From Typha latifolia (taxonomy: Eukaryota; Streptophyta; Magnoliopsida; Poales; Typhaceae): 64,000 nucleotides of DNA. Both the position numbers and the translations under genes were made by a program. The stretch spans positions 134,001 through 198,000 of the forward strand of contig CM034108.1 of NCBI GenBank assembly GCA_019914945.1, written 5' to 3'. The stretch's first letter is position 1. The number at the start of each line of letters is the position of its first letter. Below the pieces are notes generated by a model, which worked only from the letters and a program-made list of their open reading frames with translations, searched no databases and was not told the DNA's origin. Positions 35,710-48,475 of this stretch are shown here, one piece after another.

Positions 35710-37248
35710 GAAAGATCTGAAAGTGATAGGAGACTGGGAGCTATAGCACTCCATTCCTGACCGAGTTCAGAAGTTTATAAGAAGTGTAGAGGCTTTCTCA
35801 GAGGTTTTAGAATTAACAACATTGTAGGAAGTACAATTGTACATCTAATACCAGAAGAGAAAATACTGCTTTAGTATTTAGTTTCAGGAAAAGGTTGGTA
35901 GAAAGGTGTAATTTGAAGTAGATAAGGCAGTCACTAAAGCAAAGCTGCAGTGATTTTGCAGAAAACACCGTACTAAATGGAAGGAAAGTTGTGTGCAACA
36001 TATAGAGGAGAGTAAGTGGTACCATTAGTACGGTGTCTAGAAGCAGATGAATATTAGGGGTAGTGTGAGGTTGGTTTTGAGTAGTTAGCAACTTCCGAAG
36101 AAAAGAAGTTACCCTATGGAGGATGATGTTATTTTTAGCGGGATTCAAGTTGGTACTATTTGATCTTATTATATTGTAACTAGAAAGATGGTCAATGCTT
36201 GTGAAGATGGGTTATGAACTTTCTAATTAGGCATGATGCAATGCTTCATTTTATCAAGGTAAATTTGTTGATTTGATGGATTTCTATTTGGCATATGATG
36301 TTATGAACCTTTCTCTTCCTGTCGTGTTCCGGAAATTGCCTTACATGCGGAAGAAGACTTTTTATTGGAATTTCCCTCAATTTGAATAGCTCACTTTTCT
36401 GTGTTGTCGATGGCTGCAACAGATGATCATTTAAATGTGTTCCTAGGCTTCGAGCTTCAACATACAGGGAATGCTTTACCTTGATGATAGTTGTCACTAG
36501 GAATCTACTCATAGATTTCTCATTTTATTTCTTTTTCCATAGTTCTGGAACCAAGTGGTGAAGAAAGACTGCAAAGCTCTACTGGGCAAAGTGAGGTAGG
36601 GAAGCATAACCAGATCAATGACATTAACCCTTGTATATTGATAAAAGTTAGAAATTGTGAGATAAATTTTATTAGTGAGCAAATTAAGCTCCTTTAAATC
36701 CTGACATGTGTTTATCGGTGACCAAATTAAGCTCCTTTTACATATAAGGTCTACAAGACCATATATATAGCTAATACGAAACTTTTAACTCTAATTTGAC
36801 AAAATTGAAAAAAAAAAAAAAGAGACATTTCTAAAACGGTAAAAACATTGAATGTGGATTTGGCTAAAACATACCTAGGATTATAACAACACAATGATGA
36901 GAAAGAACCTCTTTGCCTTAACAAAGGTTTGCCCTCGTAGATAAATGGGTAATGGCCATGATCACGTATTATTTATGTATATTGTCGTCTGTTAGGGCCG
37001 GACATGGGCTGCCCACGGGCTTAAGGGCCTTTTGAGGTGCCTTAGCCCTTAGATTAGTTGGTTGGGTCCGTCCGTCTCTCAATTTTATGGACGTGTCCTG
37101 TGACCTGTGTCCAGACTGGTGGGTCGAGCTGAGCATGAGTGAGTCAGGTGTATTCTACTCTTCTCCTCCTCTCTCCGGAGCTCGTAAACCCTTTCATTCT
37201 GAAGTTTAGAACCCTATTATTAGCTATCTCACTCTACCAGATATAACA
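35710..37248. other. Intergenic DNA between the CCCH gene and NUP133
   Basis: The first part should be the CCCH 3' UTR. At 36541-36594 an exon-like stretch (after a potential AG, in frame, followed by GTAGGG) was noticed but cannot be tied to a protein. Around 36995-37050, GGGCCGGACATGGGCTGCCC and GGGCTTAAGGGCC contain TGGGC elements typical of housekeeping promoters and probably belong to NUP133. Confidence 0.45.
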
Positions 37249-40200
37249 ATGTTCTCTCCGGCGACGAGGAAACCCTATCTCCCCTCTCGAACGGAGGGGA
37301 ACCTACGGCACCAATCCCCTTCCACTCCTCTTCCTTCGATCCACAACCGGTCGATCACCGGCACGCCGGCTCCATGGACCTCCTCTCGTCTCTCCGTTCT
37401 TGCCAGGTACCGCCTTACCTATACCGGTGATGGAACCGCTCTTCTGTTCGTTATGTTCATGTTCTTTTTTGTTTGGTTTCTGGTTAATAATTTAATGTGG
37501 CATATGCAAGCTTGACAAAATAAATTTTTAGGGGGCTCTTAAAGCGCTCTAGATTCGACATCAAGGTTCATGATAGCCTTGGATCACATGTGAGCGTATA
37601 TGCACTGCCATTGGTTGTTCTTGTTAATTTGTGGGAGACTAACGGTTCCGAACTTCCTAGAGGCAGAATCTTCTAATGGTCGAACTCTATATTTTCTTTC
37701 CGGTCCCTCAAAACCATCTTCGGGGCAAAATAAATAAATCTTAAACGGCTATCGTCGTTGACTGATATCAATTCTTATTGTGCTTTTGTTAGTCGAATAG
37801 CCCACCTGTTTACTTGCAAAAAACTATTATACTTCTTTATCAAATCTAGTAGGCTGCGTGGTTTAGAACTTGTATATTTTCTTTAATTGTAGTTAATTAA
37901 CTCATTCAGCAGCGCTTAACGGATGTTTTACATAAATAACTCGCTTCTCAGTAGTCAGCACACAAGATTGCCAGCAGATATGGCGACATATATGATATCA
38001 TCTTTACATTAGACGTATCCATTGTCATATTGGTTATGCCTATGAATCTCTACCTTCAAACATTAGCCATCCTAAAGTTTCTTATGTAATAATTGTTTTT
38101 TCTTCTATATCCAGAATTCCAACAGTAAAAAAGGCTGAAAAAGGTGGTGATTCTGATCAGATCCAACCTGTTTATGTTGGAGAGTTTCCCCAAAATGTTC
38201 GCAATGCTCAAGCAACTCTTCTGCAAAAAAATCTTTCTGGTAGTTATGCTTGGTTCTTTTTAGGCCTTGTTTCACCTTGTTAGATGTGAACAAACCATTT
38301 TCTGTATTTTACATGAACTTTTTTTTTTCTTGCAGAGGATACAGTGCTTGCTGGTGGCATGGATAAAGGATCATCCACTGTATGGATGATTTGTGGAACT
38401 GAGCTCTTTATCTGGAGCTATTTATCAGGTTCAGTTTCAAAACAATGTGTTGTACTTGAGGTTCCATCCTCTGTGATTGGAAGTAAAGACTTATACCAGA
38501 AGCTCCTTCACAGTCATAACTGGATTGTTTGTATTGTTAGATGGGACAATGCATCATCAGCGAAAAGTGAATTGGCACCAGAGAAGTGCAGTTCTCTTGG
38601 TATTATTCTCTGTAACCGGATTACCCAGGCAATTGCATATTGGCCTGATATATTCACCAAAAGCGGAACTGATCCTGTTGTCAGTCTTCCAACCCAATTT
38701 AATCAGAATGTTTTGATAAGTGATGATGGGAAAGCTTCTGAGTGGAATCCTGAACAAATTCATATTGGAAATGATTATGTATCTGAAGATTATAGATTTA
38801 ACTCAATGATTGCTGCTTCAGTTCATGGTAATCACCATGAATGTATTGCAATAGCTTGTCAATCAATTGGTGCATTATGGTTGTTTCAATTTACACCAAC
38901 AGAAATACATCGTAGGAGAATATGTGAAGACATATCAGCTGGTGCTTCCACTAGTCATTCCCAGAGTAGTAAGGGCTATGCAAGGGCACTCATTTGGCAA
39001 TCAAAGCATGCTTTATCAGAGAAATCTGGCGGGCACTTCCTGTTGTTGACAAATCGTGAGATTCAGAGTTGGAGTGTTATGCTTGCACCCATCATAGATG
39101 TTGCAAAACTTTGGGCCCGTGAAATTGTCGGCAATGATGGTGATTTGGGCATTAAGAAGGACTTAGCTGGTCAGAAGAGCATATGGCTTTTGGATATGCA
39201 AATTGATGAGCGCGAAAAAGAACTGAGCATCCTTGTTGCTACCTTATGTAAAGATAGGGCTAGCAGTTCAAGCTACACGCAGTATTCTCTTCTGACAATG
39301 CAATATAAATCTAACCAGCTTCTTTCTTCTTCTTCTGAACATAGTGGTTTAAACAGTGAAAGGTTTCTAGAGAAAAAAGCTCCTCTTCATATAATAATAC
39401 CTAAAGGAAGGGTGGAGGATGAAGCCTTCTTGTTCTCCATGAGGTTACGTGTTGGTGGTAAGCCATCTGGTTCTGCAATCGTACTTTCTGGTGATGGAAC
39501 TGCTACTGTAACTCACTACTGGAGAGGTTCCACAAGGCTCTATCAATTTGATTTACCGTGGGATGCTGGAAAAGTTTTAGATGCTTCTATTATTCCATCT
39601 GCAGAAGATAGTGAGGAAGGTGCCTGGGTTGTCCTGACTGAAAAGGCAGGAGTTTGGGCAGTACCTGAAAAGGCAGTTTTACTTGGTGGGGTTGAACCTC
39701 CTGAGCGAAGTTTATCACGTAAAGGGAGCTCTAAGGAAGGGGTTGCAGAGGAAGGAAAAAGAAGCCAGACATTTGGTGACAACATTGTTCCTAGAAGGGC
39801 TAGTTCTGAGGCTTGGACCACTCGAGATAGACAAAGACCAGTTTTAACTGGCATTGCCCAGGGAACTGTGCTTGATGAAGAAGCAGAAGCATTACTAGGT
39901 CGTCTATTTCATGATTTTGTTTTGTCAGGTGAAGTTGAAAGTGCATTTGAGAAGCTTAAGATAAAAGGAGCATTTGAGAAGGAAGGTGAAACAAATGTAT
40001 TTGTTCGCATGAGCAAATCTATTGTTGATACATTAGCTAAACATTGGACGACGACAAGAGGAGCTGACTTTTTGTCTTCAGCGGTTGTGTCATCACTTCT
40101 CTTGGACAAGCATCAAAAACATCAAAAGTACCTTCAGTTTCTTGCTTTGTCCAAGTGCCATGGAGAACTTTCCCTAAAGCAAAGTAAGGTTCTATCATTC

Positions 40201-43200
40201 TATGTCCATTTTCATAGTCATATTCTGTATATTTCTTTATTGACAATCCATCCACTTCATACTCTAGATAGAAAGATCATCTTTTCTCTCATCAGTGTGT
40301 TCTGACAATAAAACTTATCCATATCATTTCCAGGTGGTAGAAGTTTTCATGCACATGTAGCAACCACATCTGAATCATCATTTTTTATGCACATAACCTC
40401 ATTATCTAAGGCAGCTATTCTAAGAACAATTCTAAGAACAATTCTAAGAACAACCATGACTTATCATTCATCCTTTGTCTGATGGCACGTGTTGTTTCTT
40501 CAAAGTTAAACCCTCTCTTCTTCCATTGACAGGACGTTCTTTGCTTATAATTATGGAACATGGAGAGAAGTTATCTGGCATGATCCAGTTGAGAAAACTA
40601 CAAAATATGCTTACCCAGCAGAGATCAAACTTGGTGGCATCTCCACCATCCACATTGCAACCTCAAACTGCTGGTTCTTTATGGTACCTCATTCTGTTGG
40701 TTGGAGAGAAAGCTCGCAGAAATACTGTTCTTTTAATGGATCGAGATAATGCTGAAGTATTCTACAGTAAAATTTCTGATATGGAGGATCTCTTCAATTG
40801 CTTATATCATCACCTTCAAGATATAATTGATGGAGAGCAGCCTTTTCTTGTTCAAATGCAGCAAGCATTTGAATTATCAAATGCTTGTGTCACTGTTATT
40901 CAGACTGCTATTCGCTTTAGAGATGAGCACAAGAATTGGTACCCTTCTCCTGAAGGATTGACACCTTGGAACAGCCATCTTCTAGTCCGCTCAGGTCTGT
41001 GGAGCATAGCATCTTTTGTTATGGTTCTTTTGAAGGAAGCAGGATCAATTGATGTGTCAGTCAAATCTGAACTTGGGTCTCAGTTGGAAGGACTCACAGA
41101 TGTTCTCTTGGAGGCTTATACTAGTTCAATCACTGCTAAAATTGAACGTGGGGAAGAATATAAAGGACTATTGGAAGAATACACTAAGCGGAGAGATGAA
41201 CTTCTTGGAGCCTTGTATGATTTTGCTAAAAGAGTAGTAGAAGAAAAATATCAGGTAAGCTGGGGTGGCATTACATCATTCATGGTGTCTTTGGCTAGAT
41301 TAATTTCACTGGTTCTGTGTCTTCAGTATACTTTGGGGGTTGCTTGTTATTCTTCGTTCTTCTTTGTTTAGTTATTATCTTATCAGGGTGGTTGTTTCCC
41401 GAAGGAATATATGAGACTTGAGTGTGCATCTCTAAGGAAATTAAGCACTACTCTGGAAAGATGAGATGCAGTTGACTCTAGAAATTTACTTGTTTTTAAC
41501 TTTAAACTTGTGAATTTGATTGAACTAGCATAAGTAACGGGTGTACTTTATACTTCTTTCAGGAGTCATCCAAAGGTGTTGATGATCTCGAGCTAAAAGA
41601 ATCTATCTTTAGGGAGATTACTTCACCTATTCTTCTCCTTGCAAAACGGCATGAAGGCTATCAAACACTATGGCATATATGTTATGACCTTAGTGATACC
41701 GGACTCCTCCGAAACCTTATGGTAGAAATTTATCCCAGTATCTAAAAATGCACTCTATGAGGCTTTCCTGTTGGTATACTTAGATTAAGTTCAAACTTTA
41801 CTAACTGTGATTAATGCCAGATTGACTTCTTCCAAAAAATTATTTGTGTGATAGTTTTATGATTCTACTTTCAAGTTATATCAATTTAATATCAATCTAG
41901 TATATTTAACTGTAACTTTGATGTTGTAATGCAGCATGATAGTATAGGGCCTCATGGAGGATTCAGCTACTTTGTTTTTAGACAGCTGATTAAGAGTCGG
42001 CAATATGCTAAACTGCTAAGACTTGGAGAAGAGTTTCAGGATCAGCTAGCTAGTTTTCTGAAAGAACGCAAAGATTTGTTGTGGCTCCATGAGATGTTCT
42101 TGAATCAATTTTCCGCTGCTTCAGAAACGCTTCATGAGTTGGCTTTGTTTGTAAGTGATGGTTCCCCTTTGATAAGTGAGGAAGATTTTGATCTTGCACG
42201 TGCAAAAAGATTGACATCTCTGGCTGAAAGAAGGCGTCTACTTAACCTCTCTAAAATTGCTGCAGTAGCAGGTCAGTTGTTTCTCCATTTAGTACTTGTG
42301 CGGAATATGATGAGCAGAGGGTGCCTCCGTTCTAGGCATTATCAATAGCAGGTGCATTGCATGCAGTTCGAGGTTTGTCATACACATAATATGGTTATTT
42401 GCCATGCATCAAATTGAAATGATGAATGAAAGGAAAACAGTCTGAAACATATAATAGAGTTTCTGGCATTAGTGCACTAGGTAAATTTGTAGTAGTTTGT
42501 CATTCAGCTATACGAAGGAGTCGACTGTGTATGAGCATATTATGTACTTGCTGTTTTTTCTTTTCTGCATTGGTAGCTGACAAGTTACATTTTGTGGACC
42601 AGGTAAAGATGTAGGTTTTGAAATGAAGATTGGACGAATAGATGCTGATCTCCAGATTCTTAGGTTGCAGGTGAATTTGACTAATAAGTCTGCTGCATTC
42701 TTTGGTTTAAATTTTCTCCATTTGCACGTGTAAGATTAATTGTGGAGAAAGTTGACAGAGCAAAAGATATTGTCGCTGATGTGGTTCTCTATTGCTTCTT
42801 GTTATAGGAATAACTATTAGCAGTTTCTGGAAATTCAATGAGTAGTACGAAGACTTGCAGTGTAGGTAGTCAGCGTTCCTGACACTCAGTCGTTTGTTTT
42901 CATTCACAGGAAGAGATTGCCCTACACCTTTTCAGCAATGCAGAAGAACAAGAGATCAACAAACCTCTCCCTCCTGGGGAACTGATCGAGTTGTGCTTGA
43001 AAGGGGGACGAGATCTTTCTCTGAAAGCTTTCGAAGTGTTTGCTTGGACGAGCTCATCCTTCCGAAGTTCCAACAGAAGCCTTCTGGAGGAATGCTGGAG
43101 AAATGCAGCCGACCAAGATGACTGGTTAGCACTCTCCCAGGCATCAATTGCGGAAGGTTGGAGCGATGAAGTTGTCTTGGGATCATTGAGGGGGACAGTG

Positions 43201-43449
43201 CTCTTCAACGCATCAGATCAGTGTTATGGACCTGAAGCAGAGGTGTATGAAGGAAGCTTTGAGGAGATACTGCCTCTCCAGAAAGATCATGTGCGCGCTC
43301 CAAGTCTAAAGGATGCAAACTCTTCAGTGGAACAAATCTTAATGCAGCACAAGGATTTCCCCGAGGCAGGTAAGCTGATGCTGACAGCTATCATGATGGA
43401 TAAGGAAGGTACAAATGCTTTAGCTGAAGATGCTGCTATGGCTTCATGA
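37249..43449 (+). CDS. NUP133: Nucleoporin NUP133
   Basis: This is a scaffold subunit of the Y-shaped NUP107-160 complex of the nuclear pore. Eight exons, 37249-37406, 38115-38239, 38336-40183, 40533-41254, 41563-41721, 41935-42271, 42603-42670 and 42910-43449, sum to 1,318 codons plus stop, close to the 1,285 of the Arabidopsis protein as I remember it. The N-terminal tail is basic and Pro/Ser-rich (MFSPATRKPYLPSRTEG, TGTPAPWTSSRLSVLAR) and leads into the beta-propeller region (about residues 65-500; VYVGEFPQN, AGGMDKGSSTVWMICG, VVLTEKAGVWAVPEKAVLLG). The rest is the alpha-helical stack that binds NUP107 at its C-terminal end. All borders are GT-AG. The large third exon (1,848 bp) is intact, so the gene looks functional. 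Confidence 0.93.
40417..40452. repeat. 12-bp tandem repeat, three copies
   Basis: ATTCTAAGAACA is repeated three times without change in intron 3 of NUP133. Confidence 0.95.
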
Positions 43450-44084
43450 GGTCGGCATTAGATGTGATCTGGGTCATTATAGAAGAGCCACAACTTGGAT
43501 CACCGTGTCAACTGTTTGAGAACCCTCGGTATAAGGTGCCAGCAGTGTGACCTCGTGGCAATTGGGGAGTAAAACTGTGACGTTTGATCATTGTTTTGCT
43601 GAAGAATCCTGCTGTGCGAATTGCATTGAGAAGCATCTTAGCTTTGACAACTAAATACGGAGAGAATGATAACCGTAGCTCTTTTTTGCTACCGTACCAA
43701 TGGTAGTATTGTAGATAATATTTTCTAGTGTCTGTGCTGTGCTGTGCACCAGAATGCTTGATCTCAGTTGCTTGCGAGTTATATCTTTTTGAGATAATTT
43801 GATATTTAGTGTCAATTTTGTCTTAAGTCATATCCTCGCTATATGTGGCCAAGTTGTCATTAGATCATTTCTCATCTGAAGTAATTCATGGAAGGTAAGA
43901 ATTAGCTGAATTTGGTATCCAGTGCTTTGAAAAAAAATTATTATTAGTAGTATTGACTAATTATTATTATTATAGTTGTTGTAATACTGTTTTTGGAAAA
44001 ACGAATTCCATCAAAAGAAGCCAAATGCCAGAGCAGATAGACCAGGCGTAGCTCGTAAGCTTCTATCAGGAAGATCTTTTAGTT
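43450..44084. other. NUP133 3' region and distal LHCB2 upstream DNA
   Basis: The left part should be the 3' UTR of NUP133. A short (TTA)n-rich patch lies at about 43938-43973. No gene recognised. Confidence 0.5.
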
Positions 44085-44291
44085 CCACGTGGCGAGTTGC
44101 AGTTGGTTATGGTGGTCTGGAAATCTGGGGGAGGAAGGAGAGCCAATAGACAACGATGGACGTGGCAGCATCCTCATCCACTATCTAATCCGTCTTGGCC
44201 CTATTAATTCCCTCCTTCCTCCTCTCCGTCAGTGAATAAGCAGAAGAGCAAAGAATCCAATCCAACCCAACCCAGTAGAGTCGAGTGAGAG
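44085..44291 (+). promoter_or_regulatory. LHCB2 proximal promoter with G-box and CCAAT box
   Basis: A perfect palindromic G-box CCACGTGG lies at 44085-44092. It is followed by a CCAAT box at 44143-44147, a second GACGTGGC ACGT-core element at about 44159-44166, and an I-box-like complement (CTATCTAATCC) at about 44181. A TATA-like CTATTAATT at 44201-44209 lies about 85 bp before the start codon. ACGT-core, CCAAT and I-box elements are the usual arrangement in light-regulated LHC promoters, which supports light control here; expression itself is inferred. Confidence 0.65.
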
Positions 44292-45168
44292 ATGGCAGCC
44301 TCGGCACTCCAGCGCTCCGCATTCGCCGGCCAGACCGCTCTGAAGCAGCGGGATGAACTCGTCCGCAAGGTCGGCGTTTCAGATGGCCGCATCTCCATGC
44401 GCCGCACCGTCAAGAGCGCTCCCCAGAGCATCTGGTAAGTCATATGAGTTCACATTAATTCCCTTTTTTTATTATAATAATAATAATAATTAGTATAATT
44501 GGGTTATTATATTAAGGTATGGGCCGGACCGTCCCAAGTACCTTGGCCCATTCTCGGAGCAGACCCCTTCATACCTGACGGGTGAGTTCCCGGGTGACTA
44601 TGGGTGGGACACCGCGGGGCTGTCGGCTGACCCGGAGACGTTCGCGAAGAACCGGGAGCTGGAGGTGATCCACAGCCGATGGGCCATGCTGGGTGCCCTG
44701 GGCTGCGTCTTCCCGGAGATCCTGGCGAAGAACGGGGTCAAGTTCGGTGAGGCGGTCTGGTTCAAGGCCGGGTCCCAAATCTTCTCAGAGGGTGGGCTGG
44801 ACTACCTAGGCAACCCCAACCTCATCCACGCCCAGAGCATCCTGGCCATCTGGGCCTGCCAGGTCGTCCTCATGGGCTTCGTCGAGGGCTACCGAGTGGG
44901 TGGAGGCCCACTCGGGGAGGGCCTCGACGTCATCTACCCCGGTGGGGCCTTCGACCCATTGGGCCTCGCCGATGACCCGGAAGCCTTCGCGGAGCTCAAG
45001 GTGAAGGAGCTCAAGAACGGGCGGTTGGCCATGTTCTCCATGTTCGGATTCTTCGTGCAGGCCATCGTTACCGGCAAGGGACCCATCGAGAACCTCTTCG
45101 ACCACATCGCAGACCCTGTTGCCAACAACGCCTGGGCCTACGCGACCAACTTTGTCCCCGGAAACTGA
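44292..45168 (+). CDS. LHCB2: Light-harvesting chlorophyll a/b-binding protein LHCB2
   Basis: A pigment-binding antenna protein of photosystem II, imported to the thylakoid membrane. Two exons (44292-44434 and 44517-45168; the splice lies inside the Trp codon) give 264 residues, normal for the family. The transit peptide covers roughly residues 1-37. The mature N-terminus [14 protein letters not shown] is the LHCB2 signature and carries the Thr phosphorylated by the STN7 kinase in state transitions; LHCB1 lacks this exact sequence. The trimerisation motif WYGPDR, helix B ([16 protein letters not shown]), helix C region ([16 protein letters not shown]) and helix A ([20 protein letters not shown]) are all present with their chlorophyll-binding Glu/Arg pairs. 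Exon 2 is strongly GC-rich compared with its surroundings. The 82 bp intron contains a (TAA)n tract. LHCB genes often come in families; only one copy is here. Confidence 0.96.
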
Positions 45169-46912
45169 ATTCCTTCATCGAATATATGATTGATCAGTAC
45201 TGGACTAGTGCACGCTTTGTTGCAGCTAGCACTGGTGTTGGTCCAAGTGTAAAACACGTACTACTTCCTATCATGTACTACTCTTTTACTAGATGCAGGA
45301 TAGATGGATGGATGGTTGGTTGGTGCTGTTGTTATGTTAATTAAGTAATATTTATGTTTATTGCGGTGTGCGAGTACTATATATATATTTGCTGATCAAA
45401 CGAACGAATATTGCTTACGCCTCGCCATATACCTTACCTTCCAATTGCTTAATGCACGGGAGTTCCGTTGGATTATGGGTTCGTTTCGACTAAATCAGGA
45501 ACATCGACCTGATCGAGCTAGAACAGCCCACTGAAGTTCCTACATTAATTAATTAATGATCTCCCTGCCGATGACAGCCATAAATCTATCTACTTAACAA
45601 CAAACCAACTCTGATAAGAGTTATATATGCAGTATAACAAGAGATGGCCAAAAAGTTGGAAGCATAGATAAGAATAGTTGAGCATAATCGAATCCATGCC
45701 CTGCCCTGCCCTGCCAAAAGGCGACGCGGTCAAACGGTCCATGTCATGAGTACTGCACCGATAAATTGGAAGGTAGCCCTCGGGAAGATAGGGGGATCGT
45801 GATTATTATAGGGTGGACAGACACATTGCCCCTGGTGCTCCTACTCCTAAGACAAGTTAACTCTCTTATCCATTTGCCAGATTAATTTAGATGTGAGCAG
45901 CATTATAATAAAGCATGGTCGTGCATCGAGGAGATTCGAATAGCTGCCATGCATAGGGGTAAAAGGGAAAAGCATAGCAATAGCTTTGATCTTTCACAGC
46001 CCACAATGAGATAAAAAGGGCTTCGCAAATCCGCATGCCATCTCCAAACAACCAACTCGAAGACAAAACTTTAAAAGAGGTGCGGGTGGTTGTAGGAGTC
46101 GGGAGTGCTGAGAGAGAAAGAGAGTGTAAGTTCGAAAAAGAGAAAAATAAATAAAAAGAACAACTAAACCCAATATTATTATCTTTAGCAGAGACATCAC
46201 CAAACCCGGTAATCATTCCCTTCCTTTCAGATCAATGTCCTCCCTCATTCTCTCGCTTCCCCATGCCCACTATCATTAATTCCTCTCACTCACTTATTAA
46301 TTGTACAGGAATAGAGAACATATGTTATAATAATAATAATAATAATGAGGAGGAGGAGAGAGAGATGGAAAGGTATAAAAATTTGGTGTGGCGTTTGTAT
46401 TTTCGTCAGTCCATCCAAACCGGTGAATGGTGGATGAACGGCGTGCATCGAGCAGTTGTTCTACTTCCAGGATAGTGGAGGGCTAGCTGGTACGAACGAC
46501 TACAAGCACTAGTACCAATTAAAGGGCACATTACGCCTCCCTTCCGAGGAGGGCAGGCCATGCATAAGACATCGAATCCCCTATCTTTTGGACTCTCCCT
46601 CCCGTACCTATTCTCTTTTGAAAGTCCCTTTTCCTCTTGCCCGTGCTTGTATCCTGGATCGACCAACATAAACATGACTCCTCAGATAGCCACAAAATTT
46701 GTTCTTCCTTGGAATACGTACCAAAGCAATAGCTTTGATAGATATCTCCCAACTCCTAATAATTAACCTTCTCTTTTGTACATTAATTTAAATAATTAAT
46801 TCATGCAGATTGAATTGTGTGCCAGTCTGAAAGACTATATATATTAGCTAGCATGCACATATAACCACCACCTGACTCAGAGTCAAGAGACCCGACACAC
46901 ACGCATACACAT

Positions 46913-46950
<38 letters not shown>

Positions 46951-47000
46951 GTTATAATTTTATTAAGGGTTTAGGGTTTAAGCCTCCTCCCGATCGATCG
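45169..47000. other. Intergenic DNA between LHCB2 and the small EAR-like gene
   Basis: AT-rich sequence with a short (CTGCC)n patch at about 45701-45715, (TAA)n at about 46330-46345 and a compound (AC)n(AT)n microsatellite at about 46905-46951. Open frames here are short and of low complexity. No supported RNA or protein gene. Confidence 0.5.
46905..46951. repeat. Compound (AC)n(AT)n microsatellite
   Basis: An imperfect ACAC/ACAT run passes into pure AT repeat, ending about 50 bp before the next start codon. Confidence 0.9.
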
Positions 47001-47336
47001 ATGAGGATCAGTGACTCTGCAGTGATGTGCTCCTCCATTGCCTTACTGCAAGAGAGGTTCAGACAGCTGCAGAGAATGAAAGAGATGAGAGAAGAGAAGG
47101 AGCTCCTACGACTGCTAGCCTCGGAAGCTCCCAAACGTCCCAAATTGTTCTTCCATCCGGATCTGCTGCATCCCTCCGTTCCTCTACGACTACTACGTGA
47201 CTCATCAACAATATCCCTTCAGTTCCCCTACTCGTCTCATGACTCCCTCGACAATTCGCTCTCCTTAGGCTTGTGGACTAACTCCACTAAGTTTTCCAAC
47301 GATATGGACGTCGTTGACACTTCCCTCCACCTGTGA
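47001..47336 (+). CDS. Small uncharacterised protein with an EAR-like LxLxL motif
   Basis: A single-exon frame of 111 residues which I do not recognise as a named family. It begins MRISDSAVMCSSIALLQERF. It has a highly charged helix likely to form a coiled coil (LQERFRQLQRMKEMREEKEL, residues about 17-36), a Pro/Leu-rich middle, and SLSLGLW near residues 86-92. LSLGL fits the LxLxL form of the EAR repression motif that binds TOPLESS co-repressors. The codon pattern looks coding and the start has a purine-rich context (GATCGATGAGG). A CA/TA repeat lies just upstream. It could be a small nuclear repressor-type protein, but that is inference; a chance frame is possible. Confidence 0.55.
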   Translation: MRISDSAVMCSSIALLQERFRQLQRMKEMREEKELLRLLASEAPKRPKLFFHPDLLHPSVPLRLLRDSSTISLQFPYSSHDSLDNSLSLGLWTNSTKFSNDMDVVDTSLHL

Positions 47337-48475
47337 GCAAATTTATATAGATCGATGGTTCTTCCACCGCTAGCTCCTCCATTTTCCCTCTGCTTATTTT
47401 GATCATGCACTACCTTTTTTTTTTTCTGTTTTCCTTAATTTTAATTACTCTCTCCTAATTTTCTTGGCCCGATCGAACAACGGAATTGCATGCGATACTT
47501 GTAATATACCAGATCAAATTATCCCAGTAGTACATCAATATATATAATCGTAGTCTTAATTTCTTATCAACATGCAGTTAGCATAAAGCTCGCTAGCAAG
47601 AGCATCTCTGCAATCGATCCGCACATTAATGTGATCTTGCGGACCTTAATTTCTTTCGTTAGGCTTTCACTCCCGGCATATCATCCAAGATAAATTATAA
47701 GTGATATTCTTAAGCATGCGTCTTCTGGAGCAGGTCACATGCATGCTAGTTTTATGCTTTGTTTCCTCCTCCTTTTACTGGGTTCCGGTTCTTGAAGGTT
47801 TATTTAATTAATTGGAGAGAATAAAGAAAAAAATTATTTCAAAGATGCTTCCATCCCCATCTTTTTAGATTTTTTTTTATTTGAACAATACCTGGAGGTA
47901 ACACGTGATGATCGATCGTTAACTTCTGCTTTCAGCTACACACCCCCAACCCAAAAAAAAGTGCGTGCGGTGCAAGCACGTCGCAACCATCACGAAAGCA
48001 ATGAACCAATCAATCATCGTAAAGCTTGCTTCTGAAGCTAAGGATACCAGACACACATAATAGTATAGACAAGAAGAACAACCAAGTCTTGGCAATAAAT
48101 CACATCGATCTTATAATAAGTCAGGGAATCTTCTCATGCTAAGGCTCACTCAATTTGGCATTTATATAAGAAAAAGAGTAAAAGAACTGATATCAGTTCC
48201 AGATCTATACGTTTAACCATAAGATGACCATATAAAGTTGCGTGTGTGTGGAATGATGTCGTAGCCACTTGTTTCAGCCAACAGCAAAGACAGAGCTACA
48301 GCATGAAGTAAGGAATCTAGAAACTTTTTTTATGAAATTTAATTATAGCACAGAATAACCTTTAATAAAGAAACTGTCTCAACAATTTAAGGCCCGGAAA
48401 ACATATCAAATCTCCATAACAACTCAAGCAGGAGGACGAACAACTCAAGCAGGAGGAAGAAGAGAAGGAAAGAAC
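47337..48475. other. Intergenic DNA before the X8 gene
   Basis: AT-rich with GATCGATC and GTGCGTGCGGTGC phrases but no coding signal. A direct repeat CAACTCAAGCAGGAGGA occurs twice near 48421-48457, immediately upstream of the X8 start codon and probably in its leader. Confidence 0.5.

Noticed and set aside
36541..36594. Exon-like stretch after the CCCH gene
   Set aside because: It has plausible splice borders and is open, but is too short and has no protein match; the CCCH frame already ends at 35709.
46440..46560. Possible small hairpin (GGTAC...GTACC) resembling a microRNA precursor
   Set aside because: The stem is only a few pairs and no known plant microRNA sequence was recognised.
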